Source of the DNA: Gelatiniphilus marinus | GTDB lineage: Bacteria; Bacteroidota; Bacteroidia; Flavobacteriales; Flavobacteriaceae | DNA: 64,000 nucleotides | Strand: one strand, 5' to 3' | Assembly: GCF_042678305.1 (NCBI RefSeq) | Contig: NZ_JBHUDT010000006.1 | Part shown: piece by piece, positions 25,930-34,067 of the stretch | How positions within the stretch are numbered: the stretch's first letter is position 1 | Layout: the number at the start of each line of letters is the position of its first letter | Translations under genes and position numbers: made by a program | The notes under the pieces: model-generated | Told to the model about the DNA's origin: nothing | Database searches by the model: none | Seen by the model: only the letters and a program-made list of their open reading frames with translations

Positions 25930-27540
25930 ATGGAAACACTAACTCTTAAACGTTTTGCAATATATCTCATTACGTTTTTTACTTTATTAATTGTTGCATT
26001 AACAATAACTAAATTCTGGAAAGATTGGGATTACGCATTTTATAAAAAGGTATATATGAATGAGAGCGATGCTGCTTCAAAGCTCTCTTCTCGTATTGCG
26101 GTTGTAAATATTGAAAAACCAAATCTAGACAGTAAAAATGAATCTTTAAAACAGTTTCGGAAAAAAATCATCTCTTTTCTCAATACAGTTCAACACCATA
26201 ACACAACCAATCAAGAAAGTCCAACGGCTGTTATTTTAGACATTTCATTTTCTAATGATACAATTCAACTTAAAGAACTAAAAGAAGCAATTAAAAAAGT
26301 AAGAGCCAAACGTATTGATGTATATGCTGTTTATAGCCTCAGAAATTATTATGCTCAAGACTCTATTTTTGAGACTAATGATTTTAAGCAGGCTAAAACC
26401 CTGTATGATAGTGATAGTATTTTAGTTGGAGGAAGGCTTCACGCTGGTTTTGTAGCAGATAAAGAGTTAATTCATTACCCATCAGATTTATTTTTAAAAA
26501 CCGCATTTGGAGATACGTTAAAAATAGAATCTATCATAAAGCGTATTGCTTTAAACGACGATTCAAATAGTTTTCCAAATGAATTCGAAAACCTTGCGGT
26601 GCCTCTAGGCCCAATTGAAGCTATAGAAAAACAGCGCTATGATTTTGTTGCACCAGATGAAAGCTCGAAATCTATTGGCAGCTTTAATGTTCCTTTAAAG
26701 ATGCACAAGAAGTATGTAATTGCAGGAGATCTTAAAAATGATTTTCAGAAAGATATTTCAATGCCTAGAACTTATTTTTTGGCTTGGGCTCTAAACGAAA
26801 AAATAATCGATGTTAAAATAGCTAAACAACCAATAACAAATTTGGCCATTATTTTAGGACAAACATTGTTTTTTAGTTTATTTACCGTATTCGTTTTTGC
26901 ATTGCTATTTAAATACATAAAACGGCTGCAAACCAAACCCAAAACCCTTGCGGTAATTTCATTTTTAATTAGCGCAATTTTCTTTGCCACATACGGGCTT
27001 CTGGTATTTGCTTTTAATAAAGTTATCCCTATTGGTATGACCTTAATGGGTATGGCTGTTGCAGCATTTTTAACATGGCGCTATGCACTTAAATTTCTGG
27101 TTATGGGAATTATTGAAGGCGGAGGCGTTTATGATGTGTTTATAAGTTATTCGCACAATGATTACGATTGGGTAAAAAAAAATCTTTACTTACCACTATC
27201 AGAATTTAAAAAAGAAGACGGAAATAAACTAAAAATATTTTTTGATGAAAAGAGTATTGGCATTGGCGAACAATTTACAATTAAATATATGAAGGGCATT
27301 GCAGACTCTAAAGTTATTATTCCCGTAATATCTAAAAGTTACAATGTTAAAAACCATTGCCAAAATGAATTAAACATTGCCATTAAAAGATCGGTTGAAA
27401 AGTTAATGATAATGACCCCAATAACATTTGATTTTGCCGACGTACCAGAAATTCTAACCCATATTTTGGTACTAGATGTTAATCAAAACAAGAATTATTT
27501 AGAAAGCATAAAAACAGAATTAAACAAAACTTTAAAATAG
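25930..27540 (+). CDS. CHASE2-like sensor with three membrane helices and a TIR domain
   Basis: 536 residues. One N-terminal helix (about 8-27) is followed by a periplasmic domain (28-300) with CHASE2 features (RIAVVNIEKP, AVILDISFSND), then three closely spaced helices (about 305-330, 338-365, 368-392) as in CHASE2 proteins. The cytoplasmic C-terminus is a TIR domain (402-536; YDVFISYSHNDYDW, then FFDEKSIGIGEQF) with a candidate NADase glutamate, Glu480 (CQNELNIA). Bacterial TIR domains often cleave NAD or make signalling nucleotides in immunity, but CHASE2 normally drives kinases or cyclases. Co-transcribed with the FecR/TPR gene. Confidence 0.75.
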   Translation: METLTLKRFAIYLITFFTLLIVALTITKFWKDWDYAFYKKVYMNESDAASKLSSRIAVVNIEKPNLDSKNESLKQFRKKIISFLNTVQHHNTTNQESPTAVILDISFSNDTIQLKELKEAIKKVRAKRIDVYAVYSLRNYYAQDSIFETNDFKQAKTLYDSDSILVGGRLHAGFVADKELIHYPSDLFLKTAFGDTLKIESIIKRIALNDDSNSFPNEFENLAVPLGPIEAIEKQRYDFVAPDESSKSIGSFNVPLKMHKKYVIAGDLKNDFQKDISMPRTYFLAWALNEKIIDVKIAKQPITNLAIILGQTLFFSLFTVFVFALLFKYIKRLQTKPKTLAVISFLISAIFFATYGLLVFAFNKVIPIGMTLMGMAVAAFLTWRYALKFLVMGIIEGGGVYDVFISYSHNDYDWVKKNLYLPLSEFKKEDGNKLKIFFDEKSIGIGEQFTIKYMKGIADSKVIIPVISKSYNVKNHCQNELNIAIKRSVEKLMIMTPITFDFADVPEILTHILVLDVNQNKNYLESIKTELNKTLK

Positions 27541-27721
27541 AATTTTTTATTACCGTGAGTGCAATATATATTATCCCTTTTTTGTAGTACATCAATATTC
27601 GATTCGGGTGGGTATAAGCCATCAGCCAATAAACCAGATATCTGATTTGGCAATAAAAAAAATCTACAATATCAGTACGTTTGGCAATGATGCTAACTTT
27701 TTTTAAAACAACCTCGGCAAA

Positions 27722-28081
27722 TTAAAAATGATAAAAAGCATTCTCTAAATGCTCAATACCAAAACCCTTCTTTTCTTTAACAATGGCAATAATATCAAAA
27801 CGCACCTCAACATCTAAGTCGTTTGCGGTAACATACGCATCAACAGCTTTCACAAGGCGTTGTATTTGTTTGGGTTTAACAAAATCCTGCGGATTTCCAA
27901 AATCGGTGGTCGAACGTGTTTTTACTTCAATAACGGCAAGAATGTCTTTTTTTTGGGCAATAATATCCACTTCGGCTTTATCAAAAAAATAGTTGCGCTC
28001 AATAATACCGTATCCGTTTTCCAACAAAAAATCTACTGCCAGTTGTTCGCCTTTTTTACCAAGCTCGTTGTGTTGTGCCAT
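27722..28081 (-). CDS. YraN-family (UPF0102) endonuclease-like protein
   Basis: 119 residues with the family pattern NELGKKGEQLAVDFL, ERNYFFDKAEVDIIA and VIEVKTRSTTDFG, i.e. the Holliday-junction-resolvase-like (PD-D/E-xK) fold. The acidic and Lys residues (E, D, E-x-K) are retained. The function is not established. It lies alone between the CHASE2-TIR gene and the metal transporter operon. Confidence 0.88.
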   Translation of the reverse strand: MAQHNELGKKGEQLAVDFLLENGYGIIERNYFFDKAEVDIIAQKKDILAVIEVKTRSTTDFGNPQDFVKPKQIQRLVKAVDAYVTANDLDVEVRFDIIAIVKEKKGFGIEHLENAFYHF

Positions 28082-28284
28082 GTTGCTAAAATAAATATAT
28101 TAAATGAAATTACTGCACCTTTAAGAAGGAGGCACGACTAAAGCATCTTTTTTAACGAGTTTTATATTTAATCTATGGGGTTTTAGGTGTTTCGCTACGC
28201 TCATCGCGAGCAAGCATGACCAAGCAATCTTTCAAATAAAAGAACCAGTAAAACCAAGATATGTTTCGCAGCGTTCTGCATGCC

Positions 28285-29487
28285 TTAGCCCCTAAACAAA
28301 AAGAAATCGTCCTTCATGTGTTCAATTTTTGCATCTTCGTTGGTTATAATATAATCGATGGCCTGCGAGGTAAAATAGTCGCCTTTTTCGGTTAGCGATA
28401 CAATATTTTTTTCAATTAAAATCATATTATTTTTCAAAGCCAATTCTAGCACCGTTTTAGCCCTCACTTTTTGCCAATTAATATGTTCGTTTAAATGGTT
28501 TACATGGCGTTCTTCTTCTTCATAATGGTTTTTTAAGTGTAGTAAAAACGTTAATAAAGAAACTTCTATGCGTTGCTGCTTTTCTCTGTAAAGCACCGCA
28601 ATAACACCTTTGCTTGGGGCAAATAAATACACGATTAAAAACAGTAAACCCAAAACAGTTGTTATCGAGCCGGCAATGGAGGCATCGAGCCCATGCGCAA
28701 ACCAATATCCAGAAAGGGCGCTAAAAACCCCAAATGCTATGGCCAGGGCGAGCATTTTCTTTAAATTGGTTGTTAAAAGGTATGCGGTTGCTGCCGGGGC
28801 AATCATAAGCGCCACGACCAAAATAGCACCAACAGCATCAAAAGCACCAACAATGGTTACCGAGGAAACCGACATGAGACCGTAATGAACAATAGCCGGC
28901 GAAAAACCAAGCGATGCCGCCAAACCAGCATCAAAGGTGCTTAGCTTCAACTCTTTAAAAAATGCCAACAGCAAAAGCACTGTAATTATTAAAATACTGC
29001 CAATAACCCACAACGATTTTGGTCCAAGATCGACACCAGAAATAAGCAATCTATCAAATGGCGCAAAAGCCAATTCACCCAATAAAACGGCATCGACATC
29101 TAAATGAATATCATTGGCGTTTTTGGCAATCATTATTACTCCAATACTAAACAAAGCAGGAAATACTAAACCAATTGCCGTATCTTCTTTTACCAATCCT
29201 GTTTTTTGAATATACTCTACCAAAACAACCGTAATAATTCCTGTTAAGGCAGCAAGCAATATGAGTAATGGCGAGTTGAGGTCTTGTGTGATAAAAAAAC
29301 CAACAACAATACCTGGTAATATGGAATGACTAATGGCATCGCTTATCATTGCCATTTTTCTGAGCACTAAAAATGTACCCGGAATAGCGCAAGCCACGGC
29401 CACTAAACTGGCAATTAATTGTATTTCTATTTGAGCACTATTCACTGGCTTGTTGATTGTAAAGATTTGAGGCTGTTTTAAAGCCAT
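28285..29487 (-). CDS. metal ABC transporter permease with C-terminal winged-helix-like domain
   Basis: 400 residues. An ABC-3 family membrane domain of about eight helices (residues 20-285; MISDAISHSILPGIVVG) is followed by a cytoplasmic tail of about 110 residues rich in charge (HYEEEERHVNHLNEHINW, then KNNMILIEKNIVSLTEKG), which has the look of a winged-helix/DtxR-like domain. It moves Mn, Zn or Fe with the ATPase and binding protein upstream. It overlaps the preceding permease gene by 50 bp. Confidence 0.85.
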   Translation of the reverse strand: MALKQPQIFTINKPVNSAQIEIQLIASLVAVACAIPGTFLVLRKMAMISDAISHSILPGIVVGFFITQDLNSPLLILLAALTGIITVVLVEYIQKTGLVKEDTAIGLVFPALFSIGVIMIAKNANDIHLDVDAVLLGELAFAPFDRLLISGVDLGPKSLWVIGSILIITVLLLLAFFKELKLSTFDAGLAASLGFSPAIVHYGLMSVSSVTIVGAFDAVGAILVVALMIAPAATAYLLTTNLKKMLALAIAFGVFSALSGYWFAHGLDASIAGSITTVLGLLFLIVYLFAPSKGVIAVLYREKQQRIEVSLLTFLLHLKNHYEEEERHVNHLNEHINWQKVRAKTVLELALKNNMILIEKNIVSLTEKGDYFTSQAIDYIITNEDAKIEHMKDDFFLFRG

Positions 29488-30568
29488 ACTCCGTTAGGCT
29501 CCACATGTTCCCATCAAGTTTTACGTAATTCTTTTTTACTAATTTTTGAAGTGTTCCTTTGGTATATCCCTGAAAATTATTCAATATTTTAATAGCATGC
29601 GGATGCGAAATATTCTCGTGCGTTTCAGCAATATGATACATGAAGGCCAAGGTTTTATGAAGCTGTAAATCGCGTCTGTTTTTAATAAAACGGATCTGTT
29701 TAAACAACAAACCGCGGCTTGGAGAAAACACAAACGAAAATACCACAAAAACCGCAGCAACCAAAACAATAACGGGTCCGGTCGATAAGTTGTTTTGGCT
29801 CGCGCTAATGGCTGTACCAAACACCCCTGAAAACGCACCGAAAACCGCAGCAAGAAAAACCATGGTACCCAAACTGTTTGTCCACTGTCTTGCGGCGGCG
29901 GCGGGCGCCAACAACATGGCACTCATTAAAACCACTCCAACGGTTTGCAAACCTAAAACAATGGCCAAAACAATAAAAGAGGTAATTAAAACATCAATAA
30001 ACTTAGTGTTGAAACCTAGGGTTTTTGTGTAATCGGCATCAAACAAAAGTATTTTAAATTCTTTCCAAAAAAGCAGTAACACTATTATACAAACACCTGT
30101 AACCAATGCCATGAGCCAAACATCGCTTTCAACCAATGTGGCGGCTTGTCCGAATAAATATTTATCCAATCCCGCTTGATTGGCATTGGGCTGTTTTTGT
30201 ATGTATGTAAGCAATAGCATGCCAAACCCAAAGAATAGAGACAGGATTAAACCCAAGGCCGTATCGGATTTTAAATGGGTTTTGGTAATAATTCCACGAA
30301 TCCAAAACGTTCCAATTAGACCGCTTACCAAAGCCCCTAAAAGCAATACGTTGGTATCTTTTGTGCCAGTAATTAAAAAAGCAATAGCAATGCCTGGTAA
30401 TGCCGCATGAGATATGGCGTCGCCCAAAAGACTTTGTTTACGTAACACTGCAAAACTACCCAGCATACCTGTTACAGCACCTAAAATAGCTGTTCCGAGT
30501 GTGATGGTTCTTAGAGTGTAATCACTAAATACTAAAGAAAAATAGTCTTGTAAATTCATTTTTGTCAT
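29438..30568 (-). CDS. metal ABC transporter permease with C-terminal winged-helix-like domain
   Basis: 376 residues, paralogous to the next permease. The ABC-3 domain has LLGDAISHAALPGIAIAF near the N-terminus. A C-terminal tail (about 295-376; LQLHKTLAFMYHIAETHE, then TLQKLVKKNYVKLDGNMWSLT) resembles the wing of a metal-regulated repressor. With its neighbour it probably forms a heterodimeric channel. Confidence 0.85.
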   Translation of the reverse strand: MTKMNLQDYFSLVFSDYTLRTITLGTAILGAVTGMLGSFAVLRKQSLLGDAISHAALPGIAIAFLITGTKDTNVLLLGALVSGLIGTFWIRGIITKTHLKSDTALGLILSLFFGFGMLLLTYIQKQPNANQAGLDKYLFGQAATLVESDVWLMALVTGVCIIVLLLFWKEFKILLFDADYTKTLGFNTKFIDVLITSFIVLAIVLGLQTVGVVLMSAMLLAPAAAARQWTNSLGTMVFLAAVFGAFSGVFGTAISASQNNLSTGPVIVLVAAVFVVFSFVFSPSRGLLFKQIRFIKNRRDLQLHKTLAFMYHIAETHENISHPHAIKILNNFQGYTKGTLQKLVKKNYVKLDGNMWSLTEYGFKTASNLYNQQASE

Positions 30569-30669
30569 TCCTGCGAAGCAGAAACTAATTTAGTTAATTT
30601 TTTTTTTGAAACTATTTCTGCTCATTTTGCATTGATGTAAAATCCTGATAATAAGATTGTTAACTTGTT

Positions 30670-31407
30670 TTATTCTTGAATACTTACTTTATAGTTTATA
30701 CCGTAAGTCTTTGTCAAATTATCATCGTTAAAAATATCTTTAACGGGGCCTGTGGCAATTTTTTTTACGTTTAAAAAGGTTACCCAATCAAAATATTCGG
30801 GTACGGTTTGCAAATCGTGATGCACAACAATAACTGTTTTTCCCGCTTTTCGCAACTCTTTTAAAATGTTGATAATAGCAATTTCGGTGGTGGCATCTAC
30901 ACCTTGAAACGGCTCGTCCATAAAGTATATTGAAGCATTTTGCACCAATGCTCTTGCCAAAAATATACGTTGTTGTTGGCCACCGGAAAGCTGACTTATC
31001 TGCCTATTTTTAAAAGCCAGCATGCCTACTTTTTCTAAAGCTTCGAGTGCTGCCTTTTTTTCTTTTTGCTTAGGGCGTTTTATCCACCCCAAACTACCAT
31101 AAGTTCCCATCATTACAACATCTAACGCCGTGGTTGGAAAATCCCAATCTACACTTCCTTTTTGGGGTACGTAAGCGACCAATTTGCGTTGCTCGTCGTA
31201 AGGCTTTCCGTAAATACTAATGCTTCCGGCAATGGGCTTTAAAATGCCCAAAATTGCTTTTATGAGCGTTGATTTTCCTGCACCATTGGGCCCAACAATA
31301 GCCATAAGCACACCTTCGGGGATTTCTAAATCGATATCCCAAAGTACGGGTTTGTAGTTGTACGCAACGGTTAAATCGTCTATTTGTACTGCGATGTTTT
31401 GTTTCAT
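30670..31407 (-). CDS. metal ABC transporter ATP-binding protein
   Basis: 245 residues. Walker A GPNGAGKST, signature LSGGQQQR, Walker B IYFMDEP and switch His (VVHHDL). It energises the Mn/Zn/Fe uptake system together with the two downstream permeases (102 bp away) and the upstream binding protein. Confidence 0.93.
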   Translation of the reverse strand: MKQNIAVQIDDLTVAYNYKPVLWDIDLEIPEGVLMAIVGPNGAGKSTLIKAILGILKPIAGSISIYGKPYDEQRKLVAYVPQKGSVDWDFPTTALDVVMMGTYGSLGWIKRPKQKEKKAALEALEKVGMLAFKNRQISQLSGGQQQRIFLARALVQNASIYFMDEPFQGVDATTEIAIINILKELRKAGKTVIVVHHDLQTVPEYFDWVTFLNVKKIATGPVKDIFNDDNLTKTYGINYKVSIQE

Positions 31408-31422
31408 CTTTTATTTTTATTT

Positions 31423-31519
31423 GTCATTGTGAGGAGGGAAACGACGTGAAAATCTGTTCAATTTTGGGTTATAATTTAACAGATTTTCACGTCGCACTTT
31501 TGGTGCTCCTCAGAATGAC
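31423..31519. repeat. dispersed hairpin repeat between binding-protein and ATPase genes
   Basis: Perfect inner arms of 17 bp (CGACGTGAAAATCTGTT / AACAGATTTTCACGTCG) and outer arms GTCATT.TGAGGAG / CTCCTCA.AATGAC. The sequence belongs to the same GTCATTG-GAG repeat type seen inside hsdM and after hsdS. It could act as a processing or attenuation hairpin inside the operon. Confidence 0.65.
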
Positions 31520-31522
31520 GTT

Positions 31523-32428
31523 TCATTTCAACGCATTAACAATCGTGTTCACATTATACTCGAACATACCAATATAAGTCCCTTCAACCGTTCCTGCATT
31601 TCCTAAAGCATCAGAGTATAAGGTGCCTCCAATTTTTACCTCATGCCCTTTCGAATTTACTGCGGCTTGCAAGGCTTCGATTGTGCGCCTTGGCACAGAG
31701 CTTTCAACAAAAATAGCTTTTACATTATTATCTATAATGAAGGCTGCCAGTTTTTGTACATCCTGCACACCCGCTTCGGTTGCCGTAGATAAACCTTGCA
31801 AGCCAACCACTTGAAAACCGTAACTTTTTCCGAAATAATTAAAGGCATCATGTGCGGTTACCAATATTCTTTTTTCATTTGGAAGTGTTTCAATCAAGCT
31901 TATAACTTTATTTTGAAGTTCCTCTAATTTCTTCAAATATTGTGTTTTATTTTCAGTATAATTAACTGAATTTTTTGGGTCTTTTTCAGATAAAACCGCG
32001 GTTACTTTTTTTACGAATTGCTTATAGTATTCAATATTAAACCACACATGCGGATCGAAATTAGACCCAAAATATTCAGAACCTATTAAGGTGCTTTTAT
32101 CAATCTCTTCAGCTAAAGCAATAGGCGATTTGCTTTTCATTTTTTCAAAAACATCAACTAATTTACCTTCAAGGTGCAATCCGTTGTAAAAAATAATATC
32201 GGCATTTACGAGTTTGGTAACATCGCCTTCGCTGGCTTTATAAAGGTGCGGATCTACACCGCTACCCATTAAACCTTCAATATTAATATAATCTCCGCCA
32301 ATATTTTTTACCAAATCGGTAATCATGGTTGTTGTGGTAACAATGTTGAGTTTGCTGTTGTCTTTTTTGTCGGTTTTACAACTAATAGTGGTTGCTAAAA
32401 CCAACAGTATAAGTAAATTTTTTATCAT
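31523..32428 (-). CDS. metal ABC transporter substrate-binding lipoprotein
   Basis: 301 residues. Lipobox Cys17 (ATTISC). Metal-binding His motifs GSGVDPHLY, FDPHVWFN and VTAHDAFNYFGKSYG are those of cluster-9 (ZnuA/MntC/SitA) proteins. The long His-rich loop of ZnuA is missing, which, with the adjacent MntR-type regulator, favours manganese or iron over zinc; not certain. Confidence 0.9.
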   Translation of the reverse strand: MIKNLLILLVLATTISCKTDKKDNSKLNIVTTTTMITDLVKNIGGDYINIEGLMGSGVDPHLYKASEGDVTKLVNADIIFYNGLHLEGKLVDVFEKMKSKSPIALAEEIDKSTLIGSEYFGSNFDPHVWFNIEYYKQFVKKVTAVLSEKDPKNSVNYTENKTQYLKKLEELQNKVISLIETLPNEKRILVTAHDAFNYFGKSYGFQVVGLQGLSTATEAGVQDVQKLAAFIIDNNVKAIFVESSVPRRTIEALQAAVNSKGHEVKIGGTLYSDALGNAGTVEGTYIGMFEYNVNTIVNALK

Positions 32429-32507
32429 GTTTATTTTTCGTGAAAAAGGAATTATTTTTTAATTTAATTTGTATGTATTTCTGTCTTCGCAGGAACGACA
32501 AACGGTT

Positions 32508-33305
32508 TTAATTTTGATTTGAAGGAATTCTAAAACTAGCCCCAGCACTTAATAATATGTCTTGGCCTTTGGTGATGCTTGATCCAATAGTAACATCCAA
32601 TTGCGCATTGTTGTTTATTAAATAGGTTAAACCAGCATCCCAAAAATGGTTGGCTTTATTGTTTTCTGGTATATCGCCATACAATTCGGCGTAAGCGCCT
32701 AATTTATTTGTAATGCTTTGCCCGTAAGAAATGGTGTAAACATAAGAGGCTTCTGGAGAATCGTTGCCCCAAGCCGCACCAAGGTTGTAAGATAAACTTG
32801 AATTTTTGTTGAGTGTATGTGCAAAAGCAAATCTAAAATCCACGCCCGTGGTTCCTGGTTTATAATCATTACTTGCGGTAAATGGCAAATACAAATGACC
32901 CAATAATCCTATTTCTGGAAAGCATCCGTTTTCTTTGGCAATACCGGTTTTAACACCTAATAACAAAGGGCTAAAGCCACTAGATATATTGCTTAAAGTA
33001 GTTGTTTTGCCTTCTATAAAATGCCAACCCAATCGTAATTCTAGGTTGTCCAACAACCCGAATCGCATTAAGGTTGTGTTAAAAGTGAACTCTTCGTTTT
33101 TAATATTATTGCTTTCAAACGCTTCGTAAGAAGCTCCGGTTTCAATTTGAAGAAAACCTTTGGACATTACTGTTGAAGACTCGGTTTGGTCTGGTCTATC
33201 TGTAATTAAAGATTCTGCTTTGCTGTTGCTTTGCGCGAATGAAAACACAGACGCTTTTAAAGCAATACCTATAAATAGGCTGTTTTTATTTGGTTTCGTT
33301 AACAT
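32508..33305 (-). CDS. outer-membrane beta-barrel protein of the metal-uptake locus
   Basis: 265 residues. Signal peptide to about residue 25 (SVFSFAQ). LITDRPDQTESSTVMSKGFL followed by alternating strands is typical of the 'phenol MetA degradation'-type transporter family (PF13557). It overlaps the end of the DtxR-type regulator gene by 20 bp and precedes the binding-protein gene, so it is likely an outer-membrane passage for the same metal; this role is inferred. Confidence 0.75.
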   Translation of the reverse strand: MLTKPNKNSLFIGIALKASVFSFAQSNSKAESLITDRPDQTESSTVMSKGFLQIETGASYEAFESNNIKNEEFTFNTTLMRFGLLDNLELRLGWHFIEGKTTTLSNISSGFSPLLLGVKTGIAKENGCFPEIGLLGHLYLPFTASNDYKPGTTGVDFRFAFAHTLNKNSSLSYNLGAAWGNDSPEASYVYTISYGQSITNKLGAYAELYGDIPENNKANHFWDAGLTYLINNNAQLDVTIGSSITKGQDILLSAGASFRIPSNQN

Positions 33306-33945
33306 AGATAATATTTGTAAAATCTTGGTTTAAAACAATGGTGTTGTTATTAATAGAGATTTGAGTCATTTTATTTTTGCTGAATTGTTTGGTTACCACA
33401 ATGGAGTTCCCGTATTTTAAACCGTTTTGCGCGCAAAAATCGAAGAACTCTTTTTCATCGCTCATCAATCTAGAAATAGTATAAGTTTTGCCTTCTTGAG
33501 TATTTGATAAGGCCACCGAGGTATCGTTAGTGGTAATTTCCCCTTTTGAATTTGGTATGGGATCGCCATGCGGATCGAACTTGGGGTTACCTAAATACGC
33601 ACTTATTTTATTGGCCAGAAAATCGGAGGTTTGGTGCTCTAATAATTCAGATTCCCTATGTATTTCGTGCAACGACATATCGAACATCTTAAACAATAAA
33701 CATTCCCAAAGGCGGTGTTTACGAACCACATTGAGTGCCATTTTTGTGCCTTTTTCGGTTAGCTTCAACTCTTGGTATTTCTCGTAATGCAGTAAATCTT
33801 TAGTTGCTAATTTCTTGGCCATATCTGTAGCCGCAGCATTAGATATGCCCAGTTTTTTAGCAATATTACCGGGTTTGGTATCATTACTGTCGTTTTTATC
33901 GTTTTTGTAAATGGCCTTTACAAAATTTTCTATGGCTATAGACAT
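33286..33945 (-). CDS. DtxR/MntR-family metal-dependent regulator
   Basis: 219 residues. N-terminal winged helix (IENFVKAIYKNDKND, then IAKKLGISNAAATDMAKKLA), dimerisation/metal-binding domain (HRLWECLLFKMFDMSLHEIH, with HE..LEH motif) and a C-terminal FeoA/SH3-like domain (about 150-219). It heads the locus and presumably represses uptake genes when Mn or Fe is plentiful. Confidence 0.88.
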   Translation of the reverse strand: MSIAIENFVKAIYKNDKNDSNDTKPGNIAKKLGISNAAATDMAKKLATKDLLHYEKYQELKLTEKGTKMALNVVRKHRLWECLLFKMFDMSLHEIHRESELLEHQTSDFLANKISAYLGNPKFDPHGDPIPNSKGEITTNDTSVALSNTQEGKTYTISRLMSDEKEFFDFCAQNGLKYGNSIVVTKQFSKNKMTQISINNNTIVLNQDFTNIIYVNETK

Positions 33946-33967
33946 TTATGGTTTATTTAACAAAATA

Positions 33968-33983
33968 TTTAAGTAAGCTTAAA
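33968..33983. promoter_or_regulatory. candidate operator upstream of the metal regulator gene
   Basis: Inverted repeat TTTAAG-taag-CTTAAA in the divergent gap, 23 bp upstream of the regulator ATG. Position and symmetry suit autoregulation by the DtxR-type protein, but such AT-rich repeats also occur by chance. Confidence 0.3.
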
Positions 33984-34067
33984 AATTTTTCAAATATAAC
34001 TAAAAAATTTAATTATTAAAGCAAGCACAATAATTATTAACTTTAAGCTTTTAAATAAAAAATCTGT

